NCBI GenBank assembly: GCA_021648585.1
Contig: JAKISM010000017.1
Coordinates: forward strand, 1-24,173
Length of the DNA stretch: 24,173 nucleotides
Reading direction: 5' to 3'
Origin: Devosiaceae bacterium
GTDB taxonomy: Bacteria > Pseudomonadota > Alphaproteobacteria > Rhizobiales > Devosiaceae
Below the pieces are notes generated by a model. The model had not been told where the DNA came from and made no database searches. It worked only from the letters and a program-made list of their open reading frames with translations. The first letter of the stretch is position 1. Every line of letters begins with the position of its first letter. The translations under genes and the position numbers were made by a program. Below, piece by piece: positions 16,064 to 23,941 of this stretch.

Positions 16064-18196
16064 ATGAGTGATGTAACAAATAGCGGTGATATAAAAGAGA
16101 GAGGCAAAAAAGCTGGGCTATCTCTTGGTGGGCTTTTTAATATATTAAGGCAATCTGATATCACGCTAGCAATCGGCGTTATGACAATAATTATTGTTCT
16201 AATAATGCCATTACCAGCCGTGTTGCTAGATATGTTATTGGCACTATCAATCGTGTTTTCTGTGCTTATTCTAATGACCGCTTTGTTCATTCATAAGCCG
16301 TTAGAATTTTCTGCTTTCCCAACAATTTTGCTGATAGCAACAATGATGCGATTGGCGCTTAATCTGGCCTCTACACGCCTTATTTTAGCCAAGGGACATG
16401 AAGGAACAAACGCCGCTGGCAATGTAATTGAAGCATTTGGTAATTTTGTTATGCGTGGCAATTTTGTTATTGGTATAATTGTTTTTGGCATTTTAATCAT
16501 TGTGAATTTCATCGTTATTACTAAAGGCTCTGGCCGTATCGCAGAAGTTGCAGCACGCTTTACCCTTGATGCAATGCCGGGCAAGCAAATGGCGATTGAT
16601 GCCGACCTATCCGCTGGCCTAATTGAAGAAGATGAAGCACGCTCGCGGCGTAAAGAGCTAGAAGATGAAAGCTCGTTTTTTGGTGCAATGGATGGTGCAT
16701 CAAAATTTGTGCGAGGGGACGCCATTGCTGGCATGTTAATTACTTTCATCAATGTAATTGGCGGTATTATTATTGGTGTTGCCCAACAAGATATGGGCAT
16801 TGGCGAGGCGGCAAATAATTATACGCTACTAACGGTTGGTGATGGTCTAGTTTCACAAATTCCAGCGCTTATTGTTTCAACTGCCGCAGGCCTATTAGTT
16901 TCAAAAGCTGGCATGAAAGGCAGCGCTAATGATGAATTAGCTAAACAATTTACTAACTATCCTAAAGCACTTGGCATGTCAGCGGCAGTGATGGTTGTGC
17001 TAGCAATATTACCGGGAATGCCAAAGCTTCCATTTCTAGCGCTTGCCGCTTTCATGTCCTATCTTGCCTATCGATCGGCAAAACAAAAGAAAGATAAAAA
17101 ATTAGAGGCCGAGCAAGAAATAGTCACCAAAACCGAAGAAAAAAATGCTGAGCCAACAGAAGCGCCAATTTCTGATAGTCTAAAAATTGACGATCTAAAA
17201 CTTGAGCTTGGTTATGGTTTGCTTGATATGGTGCGAGATGAAAATGGCTCTGATAGGCTAACAGATCAAATTAAAGCCTTGCGCACCCAACTAGCCATTG
17301 ATCTTGGTTTCATTATGCCACCTGTTAGAATTTTGGATAATATGCAGCTTGAGCCAAATAATTATAAGGTCAAAATCAAGGAAGTTGAAGCAGGAAGCGG
17401 AACTGTGTTCTCTAATCTTTTGATGGTAATGGATCCAATGGGTAAAATGATTGATTTACCGGGTCAACAAACTATGGAGCCAACTTTTGGCTTACCTGCA
17501 ACATGGATTGAAAACGCTTTACGTGATGAGGCAGAGCTTAAGGGCTATTCTATAATTGATCCTTCAACGGTTATTTCAACCCATATTACAGAGGTAATAA
17601 AAGCAAATGTTGCAGATCTTTTAAGCTATGCCAATGTGCAATCTTTATTAAAAGGCTTGGGCGAAGAACAACAAAAACTAGTCGAAGATTTAGTGCCCTC
17701 TCAAGTTTCAATTTCAACCATTCAGCGCATATTGCAAATCTTACTTAATGAGCGAATTTCTATTCGTGATCTATCAACAATTCTTGAAGGAATTGCGCAA
17801 ATCGCAAGCCCCGGAGCAAGCCCACAATATATTGCCGAGCACGTACGCTCCCGCCTTTCTCGTCAGCTTTGTGCCGCAAATCTAAACGGCTCAAACAGCT
17901 TACCATTACTAACTCTTTCACCGCAATGGGAGCGAGATTTTGCTGAAAGTATGGTAGGCGAAGGCAATGATCGCCACCTAGCAATGGCACCCTCCCGCCT
18001 ACAAGAATTCATAACCAGCGTACAAAGCGCCTTCGAAAACGCCGCACAAATGGGCGAATTACCAGTACTAATAACCTCCCCAGCAATAAGAGTACACGTA
18101 AGAGCAATAATCGAGCGCTTCAGACCACAAACAGTAGTAATGAGCCAAAACGAAGTTCACCCACGCATTAAATTGCAAACTGTTGGTAGTGTTTAG
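16064..18196 (+). CDS. flhA: Flagellar export gate protein FlhA
   Basis: FlhA forms the ring of the flagellar type III export gate. The 710-residue protein has an N-terminal membrane half with about eight helices, starting near residue 40 (IGVMTIIIVLIMPLPAVLLD), and containing the family signature with KPLEFSAFPTILLIATMMRL. The charged cytoplasmic loop has GSGRIAEVAARFTLDAMPGKQMAIDADL (split here by function: FHIPEP loop), and the cytoplasmic half (about 345-710) includes ELGYGLLDMV and NERISIRDLSTILEGIA. The last about 60 codons are intact; the stop is followed closely by IS30-related sequence. It is the last gene of the operon; in many relatives fliR and flhB follow, but not here. Confidence 0.95.
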   Translation: MSDVTNSGDIKERGKKAGLSLGGLFNILRQSDITLAIGVMTIIIVLIMPLPAVLLDMLLALSIVFSVLILMTALFIHKPLEFSAFPTILLIATMMRLALNLASTRLILAKGHEGTNAAGNVIEAFGNFVMRGNFVIGIIVFGILIIVNFIVITKGSGRIAEVAARFTLDAMPGKQMAIDADLSAGLIEEDEARSRRKELEDESSFFGAMDGASKFVRGDAIAGMLITFINVIGGIIIGVAQQDMGIGEAANNYTLLTVGDGLVSQIPALIVSTAAGLLVSKAGMKGSANDELAKQFTNYPKALGMSAAVMVVLAILPGMPKLPFLALAAFMSYLAYRSAKQKKDKKLEAEQEIVTKTEEKNAEPTEAPISDSLKIDDLKLELGYGLLDMVRDENGSDRLTDQIKALRTQLAIDLGFIMPPVRILDNMQLEPNNYKVKIKEVEAGSGTVFSNLLMVMDPMGKMIDLPGQQTMEPTFGLPATWIENALRDEAELKGYSIIDPSTVISTHITEVIKANVADLLSYANVQSLLKGLGEEQQKLVEDLVPSQVSISTIQRILQILLNERISIRDLSTILEGIAQIASPGASPQYIAEHVRSRLSRQLCAANLNGSNSLPLLTLSPQWERDFAESMVGEGNDRHLAMAPSRLQEFITSVQSAFENAAQMGELPVLITSPAIRVHVRAIIERFRPQTVVMSQNEVHPRIKLQTVGSV

Positions 18197-18239
18197 TGGG
18201 ATTTACTATATATGAAACAGAGTCTCGAATTTGAACTCA

Positions 18240-19301
18240 TTACCAGCTTCCCCCTCCGCTGTCATACCGTTGCACTTCGTTTGTGAGTCTTGGGTAGGTG
18301 GATTCACATTTGAAGTGCAACGGTTTCAGATGTTCATAGAATACCTCTTCTGGTGTTTTATATGCAAGACATTTTCTTGGAGTATTATTGTAGTTATTAG
18401 TAATTTGTTTTATCGCCTGATGCGAAATTTCCTCTGGCTTAGTTTTCTTTGGAATGAAGCGCCTTAAACGTCCATTTGTATTTTCAATCCCCCCCTTTTG
18501 CCAAGGACTATGAGGATCACAAAAGAAGGTTCTCATGCCTAGGCTTTTATCCAATATATGATGTTTTGCAAATTCAGTACCATTATCTTGAGTAAGGGTT
18601 TGGCGCATTGAAGGGGGAAGAGGAGCAAACCAACTTCTAAGTTTTGCTGCAACACGTGCAGATTTCTTATCTGGCTGTTTGGCAACATAAATGAAACGAG
18701 AAACCATTTCTTGCGCCACAAGCAAATTAGCTTTTAGGTTGCCAAACACCATAAGATCAACTTCCCAATGGCCTGCCTGTTTGCGCATTTCAACCAATGT
18801 AGGACGCTCGCTAATGTTTGTGCGGTTTTTATTGTATTTGCTAGGAGCATATCCTCTTCTCCCTCTAAAACCACGCTTGAACTTTGCACGTGGTAGAAAA
18901 TTTCGCCAAGCAGTATCATTAGTTCTTCGAATTTGCGCATATATAAAACGATATATAGACTCGTGCGATATAACTTGTTTATTATGCTCAAGCGCCAGCC
19001 GACCAGCAACCTGTTCGGGAGACCAACCCATTGCAAGTCGGTTTAGAACGGCTAACCGCAGGTCTGGCTGGCGCTCCATTTTTGACCCAGTCCACCGCCT
19101 AGCCCATGCCATTTCGTCTGCATAGTCTGGGCGATAGACAGCCTTAGCTCCTGTTCCAGTATTGCGATTTATCTCCCTCGAAATGCTCGATGGCGAGCGA
19201 TCCAAACTTGAAGCAATTTGCCGGATCGATCCCCCGCTTTTATAAAGAGAGGCAATCGTACACCGTTCTTCCAGCGAGAACTGTTTATATGTTTTTCCCA
19301 T
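18240..19301 (-). CDS. IS30-family transposase
   Basis: The 353-residue protein has the IS30 N-terminal helix-turn-helix (FSLEERCTIASLYKSGGSIRQIASSL, residues 8-33; then SISREINRN) and a DDE catalytic core. The triad is visible as Asp182 in HWEVDLMVFG, Asp239 in TQDNGTEF and Glu273 in KGGIENTNGR. No frameshift or internal stop is present, so it may be active. The open reading frame runs through the left terminal repeat: residues 328-334 are encoded by it, and the last about 19 residues (from YPRLTNEVQRY on) come from outside sequence, including the solo repeat. The normal C-terminus is probably near HFKCEST, so the tail is an insertion-site extension. Confidence 0.93.
   Translation of the reverse strand: MGKTYKQFSLEERCTIASLYKSGGSIRQIASSLDRSPSSISREINRNTGTGAKAVYRPDYADEMAWARRWTGSKMERQPDLRLAVLNRLAMGWSPEQVAGRLALEHNKQVISHESIYRFIYAQIRRTNDTAWRNFLPRAKFKRGFRGRRGYAPSKYNKNRTNISERPTLVEMRKQAGHWEVDLMVFGNLKANLLVAQEMVSRFIYVAKQPDKKSARVAAKLRSWFAPLPPSMRQTLTQDNGTEFAKHHILDKSLGMRTFFCDPHSPWQKGGIENTNGRLRRFIPKKTKPEEISHQAIKQITNNYNNTPRKCLAYKTPEEVFYEHLKPLHFKCESTYPRLTNEVQRYDSGGGSW
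18269..18288 (+). repeat. Solo extra copy of the IS30 terminal repeat next to the element
   Basis: GTTGCACTTCGTTTGTGAGT matches the right end of the IS (19324-19343) at 19 of 20 bases and in the same orientation, not inverted. A TCATA block just outside it also matches. It sits 13 bases outside the left end of the IS. Together with the left end it forms an almost palindromic head-to-head pair of IS ends. IS30 is known to prefer targets next to its own terminal repeats, so this may be a remnant of an older copy. Confidence 0.7.
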
Positions 19302-19343
19302 TGCACAAACACCTTATCATAGTGTTGCACTTCGTTTGTGAAT
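18302..19343 (-). mobile_element. IS30-family insertion sequence, about 1.04 kb
   Basis: The element is bounded by imperfect inverted repeats: ATTCACATTTGAAGTGCAAC (18302-18321) and, at the right end, its near complement at 19324-19343 (17 of 20 bases match). The size and the single transposase gene fit IS30. I could not find a clear target duplication. It lies immediately downstream of flhA, and the transposase is encoded on the reverse strand. The exact outer ends may extend a few bases further. Confidence 0.75.
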
Positions 19344-19448
19344 TTACTGTATCCATTATACCCATAGATAGGCACTATTTTAGTGTTTTCTTTATGTGGC
19401 AATGACTAGAAAGCCGCTATTTGTGATATGATTTGATGGCGCAAATGG

Positions 19449-19468
19449 ATGCCGTTTTTCAACGGCAT
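19449..19468. repeat. Small perfect palindrome (8-bp stem) in the gene-poor region right of the IS
   Basis: ATGCCGTT (19449-19456) pairs with AACGGCAT (19461-19468) around TTTC. With the following GACGACG its reverse strand reads CGTCGTCATGCCGTTG, much like the CGCTGTCATACCGTTG left of the IS, so both may be pieces of one dispersed repeat. The stretch 19344-19546 otherwise holds nothing I can recognise. Confidence 0.55.
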
Positions 19469-19543
19469 GACGACGAGTGAAACACTGGAATTTTACTACT
19501 TCTCCCCCCCAAAAATTTTAATTTAATCTAGCTAAAATCATAA

Positions 19544-19627
19544 TGTCATTGCGAGAAGCGAAGCGACGAAGCAATCCAGAAATCTACAACGAGATTCTGC
19601 ATTGCTTCATCGATATTCCCATCACAC
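19544..19627. repeat. Dispersed GTCATTGCGAG-type intergenic repeat
   Basis: The tract starts GTCATTGCGAGAAGCGAAGC and continues with GACGAAGCAATCCAG; a diverged inverted half follows (CTGCATTGCTTCATCG), so it can fold into an imperfect hairpin over about 19571-19613. The GTCATTGCGAG...GCAATCCAG text is a familiar interspersed repeat in many proteobacteria. It lies 70 bases before the nuclease-like gene. Confidence 0.65.
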
Positions 19628-19700
19628 TTCCTAAAGAATAATTTTTATGCTAGCTTTGGCTCAGCGCTCACTAAAGGGGCAAAATTGCTGGGGGGCAATA

Positions 19701-20960
19701 ATGAAAAATGTAAAAGCAATCGATAAATTATCGAACAATAAAAATATTCCACAACTCATACCTGTTTTTGAGAAAAGAGAGCGAAAACTATTATCAGTAT
19801 TTATGGCTGTAATGGAAATTGTACCTGCCTTTCGTGGAGAAATTTTAAGGCTCTGTGACTATAATTCAGGCAAAACTTGTCAATATGATAGCTACATGGA
19901 ACCTCAATACAATCATCGAAATCTTCCAAAACATCATCCTGATGGATTGATTGTTTGCAAAAGAGGTTCAACTTATTGGTCTGCATTCATTGAAGCGAAA
20001 TCAGATAATAATGAAACTAGAAGTCAACAAGTTCAAAAATACGCAGACTTAGCGAAAAAATTGGACATTGATGCTGTAATATCAATTTCTAAAGAGTTTG
20101 CGCTCAACCCAAAAGAACTTCCATACACTTTAGCCAAAAACAAACGAAGCGGGAGAAAAATTTTTCATCTTTCTTGGCCTGAAATTAGAACTTCTTTAGG
20201 TATTTTTATAGGTTCTACAAATGATTGTAACGAAACTGAGATACAAGTTCTTCATCACGCACTCTCATTTATGTTGCACGATAAATCTGGCGTTAAAACT
20301 TATGATATGATGCCTAAAGACTGGGCAGATTTTGTTGAATATGCAAGTACCCAGCGGGGTATTCCTCGTAGCACTCAAGGTTTGATGGAAATCATTCATG
20401 GCTGGCAACAAGAGCGAAGGGATTTATGCGCAAAACTGAATGGAGTAGTTAATGGCGGAGTAGAACTGCGTCACCCTGCTGGCATAAGGTCAACACCAAA
20501 AGAATGCACTACTTATGATAAAAAACTTCTAGCCAAAGATAATATACTGAAAGCTGGTTACTCACTTAAGCAAAGTAAAACTCACTTTAACGTTACGTCT
20601 GACCTACGAGCGTGCCAACACAACTTTGCGTTATCAATAAATTCTCCCAAAGGGAAAAAAGCTAAAGCAACAATAAATTGGTTGTGCGAGGAATTATTAA
20701 GTCTAAGAACTAACAGCTATAGCATCCAATTTTCATGGGCAGGTCAAGATAAAAACACCACATTTGAATTAGCTAAACTTCTAGATGACCCAGAAGCAGC
20801 ATTTGAGGGACGAAAAGAAGCCCCTAAATCTATTACAATAACTTCTATAGATCAAAACGTAAGACGTTTTAAAAGTCGAAAGCAATTCATCGAAGGTTTA
20901 GAAAAAAATGCTATGCAACTTATTAAAAATATTTCAGAAACAAGAATTTTTTCAGTTTAA
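19701..20960 (+). CDS. Protein of unknown function with a PD-(D/E)XK nuclease-like motif
   Basis: I chose the ATG at 19701 because it follows a G-rich site (GGGGGG, 6-11 bases upstream); an ATG 54 bases earlier lacks one. The protein is then 419 residues. Residues 80-100 contain PDGLIV, a beta-strand pair, and FIEAKSD, which fits the PD-(D/E)XK pattern (Asp81, Glu98, Lys100), with Glu46 (FRGEILRL) as a possible fourth ligand and a QVQKYADLAKKL helix after it. The remaining 300 residues, with WQQERRDLCAKLNG and KKAKATINWL, I recall only as parts of conserved hypothetical proteins in alphaproteobacteria. No membrane or signal sequence is visible. It is monocistronic, beside an IS and repeats. 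A DNA-targeting role is inference. Confidence 0.75.
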   Translation: MKNVKAIDKLSNNKNIPQLIPVFEKRERKLLSVFMAVMEIVPAFRGEILRLCDYNSGKTCQYDSYMEPQYNHRNLPKHHPDGLIVCKRGSTYWSAFIEAKSDNNETRSQQVQKYADLAKKLDIDAVISISKEFALNPKELPYTLAKNKRSGRKIFHLSWPEIRTSLGIFIGSTNDCNETEIQVLHHALSFMLHDKSGVKTYDMMPKDWADFVEYASTQRGIPRSTQGLMEIIHGWQQERRDLCAKLNGVVNGGVELRHPAGIRSTPKECTTYDKKLLAKDNILKAGYSLKQSKTHFNVTSDLRACQHNFALSINSPKGKKAKATINWLCEELLSLRTNSYSIQFSWAGQDKNTTFELAKLLDDPEAAFEGRKEAPKSITITSIDQNVRRFKSRKQFIEGLEKNAMQLIKNISETRIFSV

Positions 20961-21211
20961 GTATATAATATACAATTTTTTGCTTATCTTAATTTTTCAA
21001 TTATTAAACTTAATTGAATTCTTTAGATTCACTCCTCTACATTCTCATAACAGACCCACCTTCACACCCAAGCCTCACACCCCTAATTCAAACCTATAAC
21101 TCCTAGAGCTATAGATTCACCCCCCACAATTATCAACATCAATCACATCACCCCCCAAAACCAGTTGCCAGTTTTTACTAAGTGCTTTAAGTTGCATAAA
21201 AAGGAGCAAGC

Positions 21212-22177
21212 ATGGGTAGTAATGGAGTTATTTTGGGGCAATTTATGCCGCCGCATTTGGGGCACGTGGCGCTTATTCGTACTGCTTCTTATTTGGTGGA
21301 TAGGCTAACTATTATTCTTTCAACTTCTAATTCTGATGAGATTTCCCCTGCCATTCGCCAACAATGGATGGAGGCGCTTTTTCCAAAGGCTCGGGTTATT
21401 GTTTGTAATAATGGCAAAACCCCTCTTGCCTCAAATAATCCAAAATGGGCAAAAATTATTCGTGGTTTTCACCCCGCAAAAATCGATAGAATTATCGGCT
21501 CAGAAGAATATCTGGTTCGCCTAGCAAAAGACCTTGAGGCGCAGCATTTTATTCTTGATCCGATGTGGATGGCATATCCTGCCAACTCAACAGAAATTCG
21601 CCAAAACCCATTTGATAATTGGGAATCTATCCCAAGTTTTGTCCGCCCATATTTTCAAAAGCGCCTAACAATGGTTGGGCCAGAAAGCACCGGGAAATCT
21701 TATATGGCAGATTTTTTAGCCAAAAAATATGGCGGCCCTTACGTGCCAGAATATGGCCGCCCATACGAAAGATTTCGCCAAGAGGGAGATTATCGAGCAG
21801 AAGAATTACACTTCATTGTTGATGGGCACGAAGCGCACAGAAAAACCCTATCGCAAAAAGCAGGGCCAATATTATTCGAAGATACCGATGCGCTACTAAC
21901 CGCTGTTTGGGCTGAAATGTTGCTTGGGCACTCCTTACCAGACCTTGAAGCACGCATAAAATTGCCCGATCATTATTTGCTGTTAGATGCCAATGCCCCA
22001 TGGCAGGAAGATCCATTGCGCTATTATGGCAAGCAAGAAATGCGTGATAAGTTTTTTGATAAAATCAAAAATAAACTAGATAAGTTTGGCGCTAGTTATA
22101 CGCTAATTTCAGGTGATTGGAACGAGCGCAATAATCAAGCAATTAAAGTCGTTGAGAAAATGCTAACTGACAAATAA
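21212..22177 (+). CDS. nadR: NadR-type NMN adenylyltransferase / ribosylnicotinamide kinase
   Basis: The protein should phosphorylate nicotinamide riboside to NMN and adenylate NMN to NAD, salvaging pyridine precursors in the cytoplasm. The 321 residues hold an N-terminal nucleotidyltransferase (GQFMPPHLGH, residues 9-18, with the His15-x-x-His18 signature; NSTEIRQNP at 125-133) and a C-terminal kinase with P-loop GPESTGKS (156-163). It lacks the N-terminal repressor helix-turn-helix of enterobacterial NadR, so it is an enzyme rather than a transcription factor. A good ribosome site (AAAGGAG) precedes the ATG. The 250-base gap upstream (20961-21211) is AT-rich with C runs and holds nothing recognised. 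No PnuC transporter is nearby. Confidence 0.92.
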   Translation: MGSNGVILGQFMPPHLGHVALIRTASYLVDRLTIILSTSNSDEISPAIRQQWMEALFPKARVIVCNNGKTPLASNNPKWAKIIRGFHPAKIDRIIGSEEYLVRLAKDLEAQHFILDPMWMAYPANSTEIRQNPFDNWESIPSFVRPYFQKRLTMVGPESTGKSYMADFLAKKYGGPYVPEYGRPYERFRQEGDYRAEELHFIVDGHEAHRKTLSQKAGPILFEDTDALLTAVWAEMLLGHSLPDLEARIKLPDHYLLLDANAPWQEDPLRYYGKQEMRDKFFDKIKNKLDKFGASYTLISGDWNERNNQAIKVVEKMLTDK

Positions 22178-22190
22178 CAAAGAAAGCAAC

Positions 22191-22589
22191 TTATTCAGGG
22201 CGCATTAAAAACCAAACATTTCCAATGCCATCACCATTAATATCACCAACATTTTTATCCTTAGAATAACGATAAAGCGGCTTGCCCTTATAAGCGATTT
22301 GCATTGTGCCATCTTTGCGCTTAAATAGGCTATAACTCATAGGCATTTCCGCATCAGCATCAAGCAAAGCAGGCTGCCATTTTATGGTACAATCACCATT
22401 ACAATTTGAAACTTCATTGCCATCCTTTGCATAATAATAAAGCGACATATGCGTTTGATCCATCATATAAACTTGCCCACCAAATTCTCTACTATGAACA
22501 AGTGCATTGCCATCAGAACTGGCTATTGCGCTACCAGTGCTAAGCAAAATGATAGCTAGAATTATTGTTGAAATTTTATTGAAATTCAT
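22191..22589 (-). CDS. Small exported protein with Y-X4-D repeats (COG4315-like)
   Basis: The reading frame extends further upstream, but I start at Met 22589 because it begins a clear Sec signal peptide (MNFNKISTIILAIILLSTGSAIA). The mature part has two copies of the secreted-repeat pattern: MSLYYYAKDGNEVSNCNGDC then TIKWQPALL, and GKPLYRYSKDKNVGDINGDG then IGNVWFLMRP. The 132-residue length fits the family, which is often annotated as a predicted lipoprotein, although here no lipobox Cys is visible at the cleavage site. The two Cys of CNGDC are conserved in the family. Function is unknown. It is convergent with nadR, 13 bases apart. Confidence 0.8.
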   Translation of the reverse strand: MNFNKISTIILAIILLSTGSAIASSDGNALVHSREFGGQVYMMDQTHMSLYYYAKDGNEVSNCNGDCTIKWQPALLDADAEMPMSYSLFKRKDGTMQIAYKGKPLYRYSKDKNVGDINGDGIGNVWFLMRPE

Positions 22590-22805
22590 GTTTTGCTCTA
22601 TCTTGTTATATTTAAATTGATGAAATATTTTTTTAGAGAAAACACTTTTTCTATTTATATGCAACTAACGTTTAGGTGATATAGGTTTGCCTGCTTTGTG
22701 CTTAATCTTTGCTCTTGCGGTTGAGTTTTAATGAATGCGGCAATCCAGAGGTTTTAGTATTTGCTATTCTAAAAAATTTACAATCTTGCCAATTCACCAT
22801 CAACC

Positions 22806-22879
22806 CTGTTGTCATCTTGAGCAAAGCGAAAGATCTTATGCCACAAAGTAAGATGTTTCGGCTACGCTCAACATAACAG
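22806..22879. repeat. Palindromic dispersed repeat (GTCATCTTGAGCAAAGCG type)
   Basis: The left arm CTGTTGTCATCTTGAGCAAA and on to AAAGATCTTA is an imperfect inverted copy of the right arm, which runs TAAGATGTTTCGGCTACGCT and ends CAACATAACAG. The text is the familiar 'GTCATCxTGAGCGxAGCGAAGGATCT' interspersed repeat. It lies in the 512-base gene-free gap between the Y-X4-D and YHS genes; the part from 22590 to 22805 shows nothing I recognise. Confidence 0.7.
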
Positions 22880-22999
22880 GTATCATCCTGAACGATAGTG
22901 AAGGACGAAAGCGAGTGCCAGTCCCTCGTGGTTCGACAGTCTCACCATGAGGGGAGAGGAGAATGCCCCACCTCGAGGTTGTGAGAAGGATCACCCTGA
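22880..22999. repeat. Second, degraded dispersed repeat tract
   Basis: Directly after the first palindrome come a TATCATCCTGAACGATAGTG segment, a hairpin of CCTCGTGG (22924-22931) with CCATGAGG (22945-22952, seven of eight pairs) around TTCGACAGTCTCA, and AAGGATCACCCTGAG. Such TTCGACAG...CACCATGAGG text is common in alphaproteobacterial intergenic repeats. No reading frame fits a gene. The block suggests nested or adjacent repeat insertions. Confidence 0.5.
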
Positions 23000-23101
23000 G
23001 CCTATTATGCAAGCATTTTACTCCTCACGCCAATTTGAATGATTGTGATATGAAATTGAGCATAATTGCTCTATGTTTGCAAAATACACATTGGAGGAAA
23101 T

Positions 23102-23569
23102 ATGAAATCTCGTAGAAGTTTTTTAATAGGCTCAAGTGCTTTGGTTGTTGCTAGCCTATCTTTTGGAGCGGTGAAAGCTGCAAAGAATACGCCAGAAATT
23201 TTTGCTGGTGTAATGAATAATATTGCAATTAATGGCTATGATAGCGTTGCATATTTTACTCAAGATATGCCTGTTGAGGGGAGTGAGCAATATAGCTTTG
23301 AATGGAATGGTGCGGTTTGGTTTTTTTCTAGTGATGAAAATAAATCTCTGTTTATGGCAAACCCTGAAAAATATGCGCCGCAATATGGTGGATATTGTGC
23401 TTTTGCGGTTAGTCGTGGCTATACAGCGCCAACAGTGCCAGAGGCTTGGACAATTTATGAAGATAAATTATATCTAAATTTCTCGCTTGGTGTGCGCAAG
23501 AGCTGGAGCAAGGATATTGAAAAGAATATTGAAAAAGCTGATAAGAATTGGCCTGATGTTTTGAAGTAG
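23102..23569 (+). CDS. Tat-exported YHS-domain protein
   Basis: The ATG at 23102 follows a strong GGAGG site; an earlier in-frame ATG would put 12 residues before the signal and has no such site. The 155-residue protein starts with a twin-arginine signal (MKSRRSFLIG, then a hydrophobic run to VKAA), so it is probably exported folded, perhaps with a metal. The mature part is a YHS domain: NGYDSVAYFTQDMPVEGSEQ, WFFSSDENKSLFMANPEKYA, PQYGGYCAFAVSRGYTAPT. YHS domains are linked to metal binding in other proteins; the Cys in GGYCAFA is the only Cys in the mature protein. The specific role is unknown. Confidence 0.88.
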   Translation: MKSRRSFLIGSSALVVASLSFGAVKAAKNTPEIFAGVMNNIAINGYDSVAYFTQDMPVEGSEQYSFEWNGAVWFFSSDENKSLFMANPEKYAPQYGGYCAFAVSRGYTAPTVPEAWTIYEDKLYLNFSLGVRKSWSKDIEKNIEKADKNWPDVLK

Positions 23570-23941
23570 GGGTTTGCTTTTATTCTTGTCACCATTAGCA
23601 CTTCTTAGTGAGCAAAGCGAACTTTAGAATTGCTTATGCTCCGCCGTAGCTCCATTAGGAACGTAGGAGAGTTTTGCCTTTTTATACTTGTCGCCGTTGG
23701 TCGCTATCGCTCCCGACCCCGACACCCCCGCCGTTTATTCTTTTTCCACTATACATCTCGCTGGGCTGCTTTCTTTATTCTTTTACCACGCACATATCTT
23801 TAATTTGGATTTTCTTCCGCCCCTTCTTATTCTTTTCCATGCTAGTGTTGCGTAGGGTGTGGATGCCCTTAAGTGGGAAAATTTTCTTTCTTAACAATTA
23901 TCTGTTTGATGCTTTTACCTTTCTTGTTGTAAGAAGCCTTT
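23570..23941. other. Gene-free leader region before dnaG with degenerate repeats
   Basis: This 372-base stretch holds an open reading frame (about 23674-23955) with no family or ribosome site, so I do not call a gene. It contains an approximate direct repeat of CTTGTC(A/G)CC(A/G)TT(A/G)G near 23586 and 23687, a GCTCCGCCGTAGCTCC...GTAGGAG palindrome fragment (about 23638-23669), and four TTATTCTT motifs (23580, 23735, 23775, 23827). No clear promoter or terminator was seen. Confidence 0.5.

Noticed and set aside
18197..21211. Prophage or integrative element around the IS and nuclease-like gene
   Set aside because: No integrase, structural phage gene, attachment-site pair or conjugation gene is present, and the tRNA is 18 kb away.
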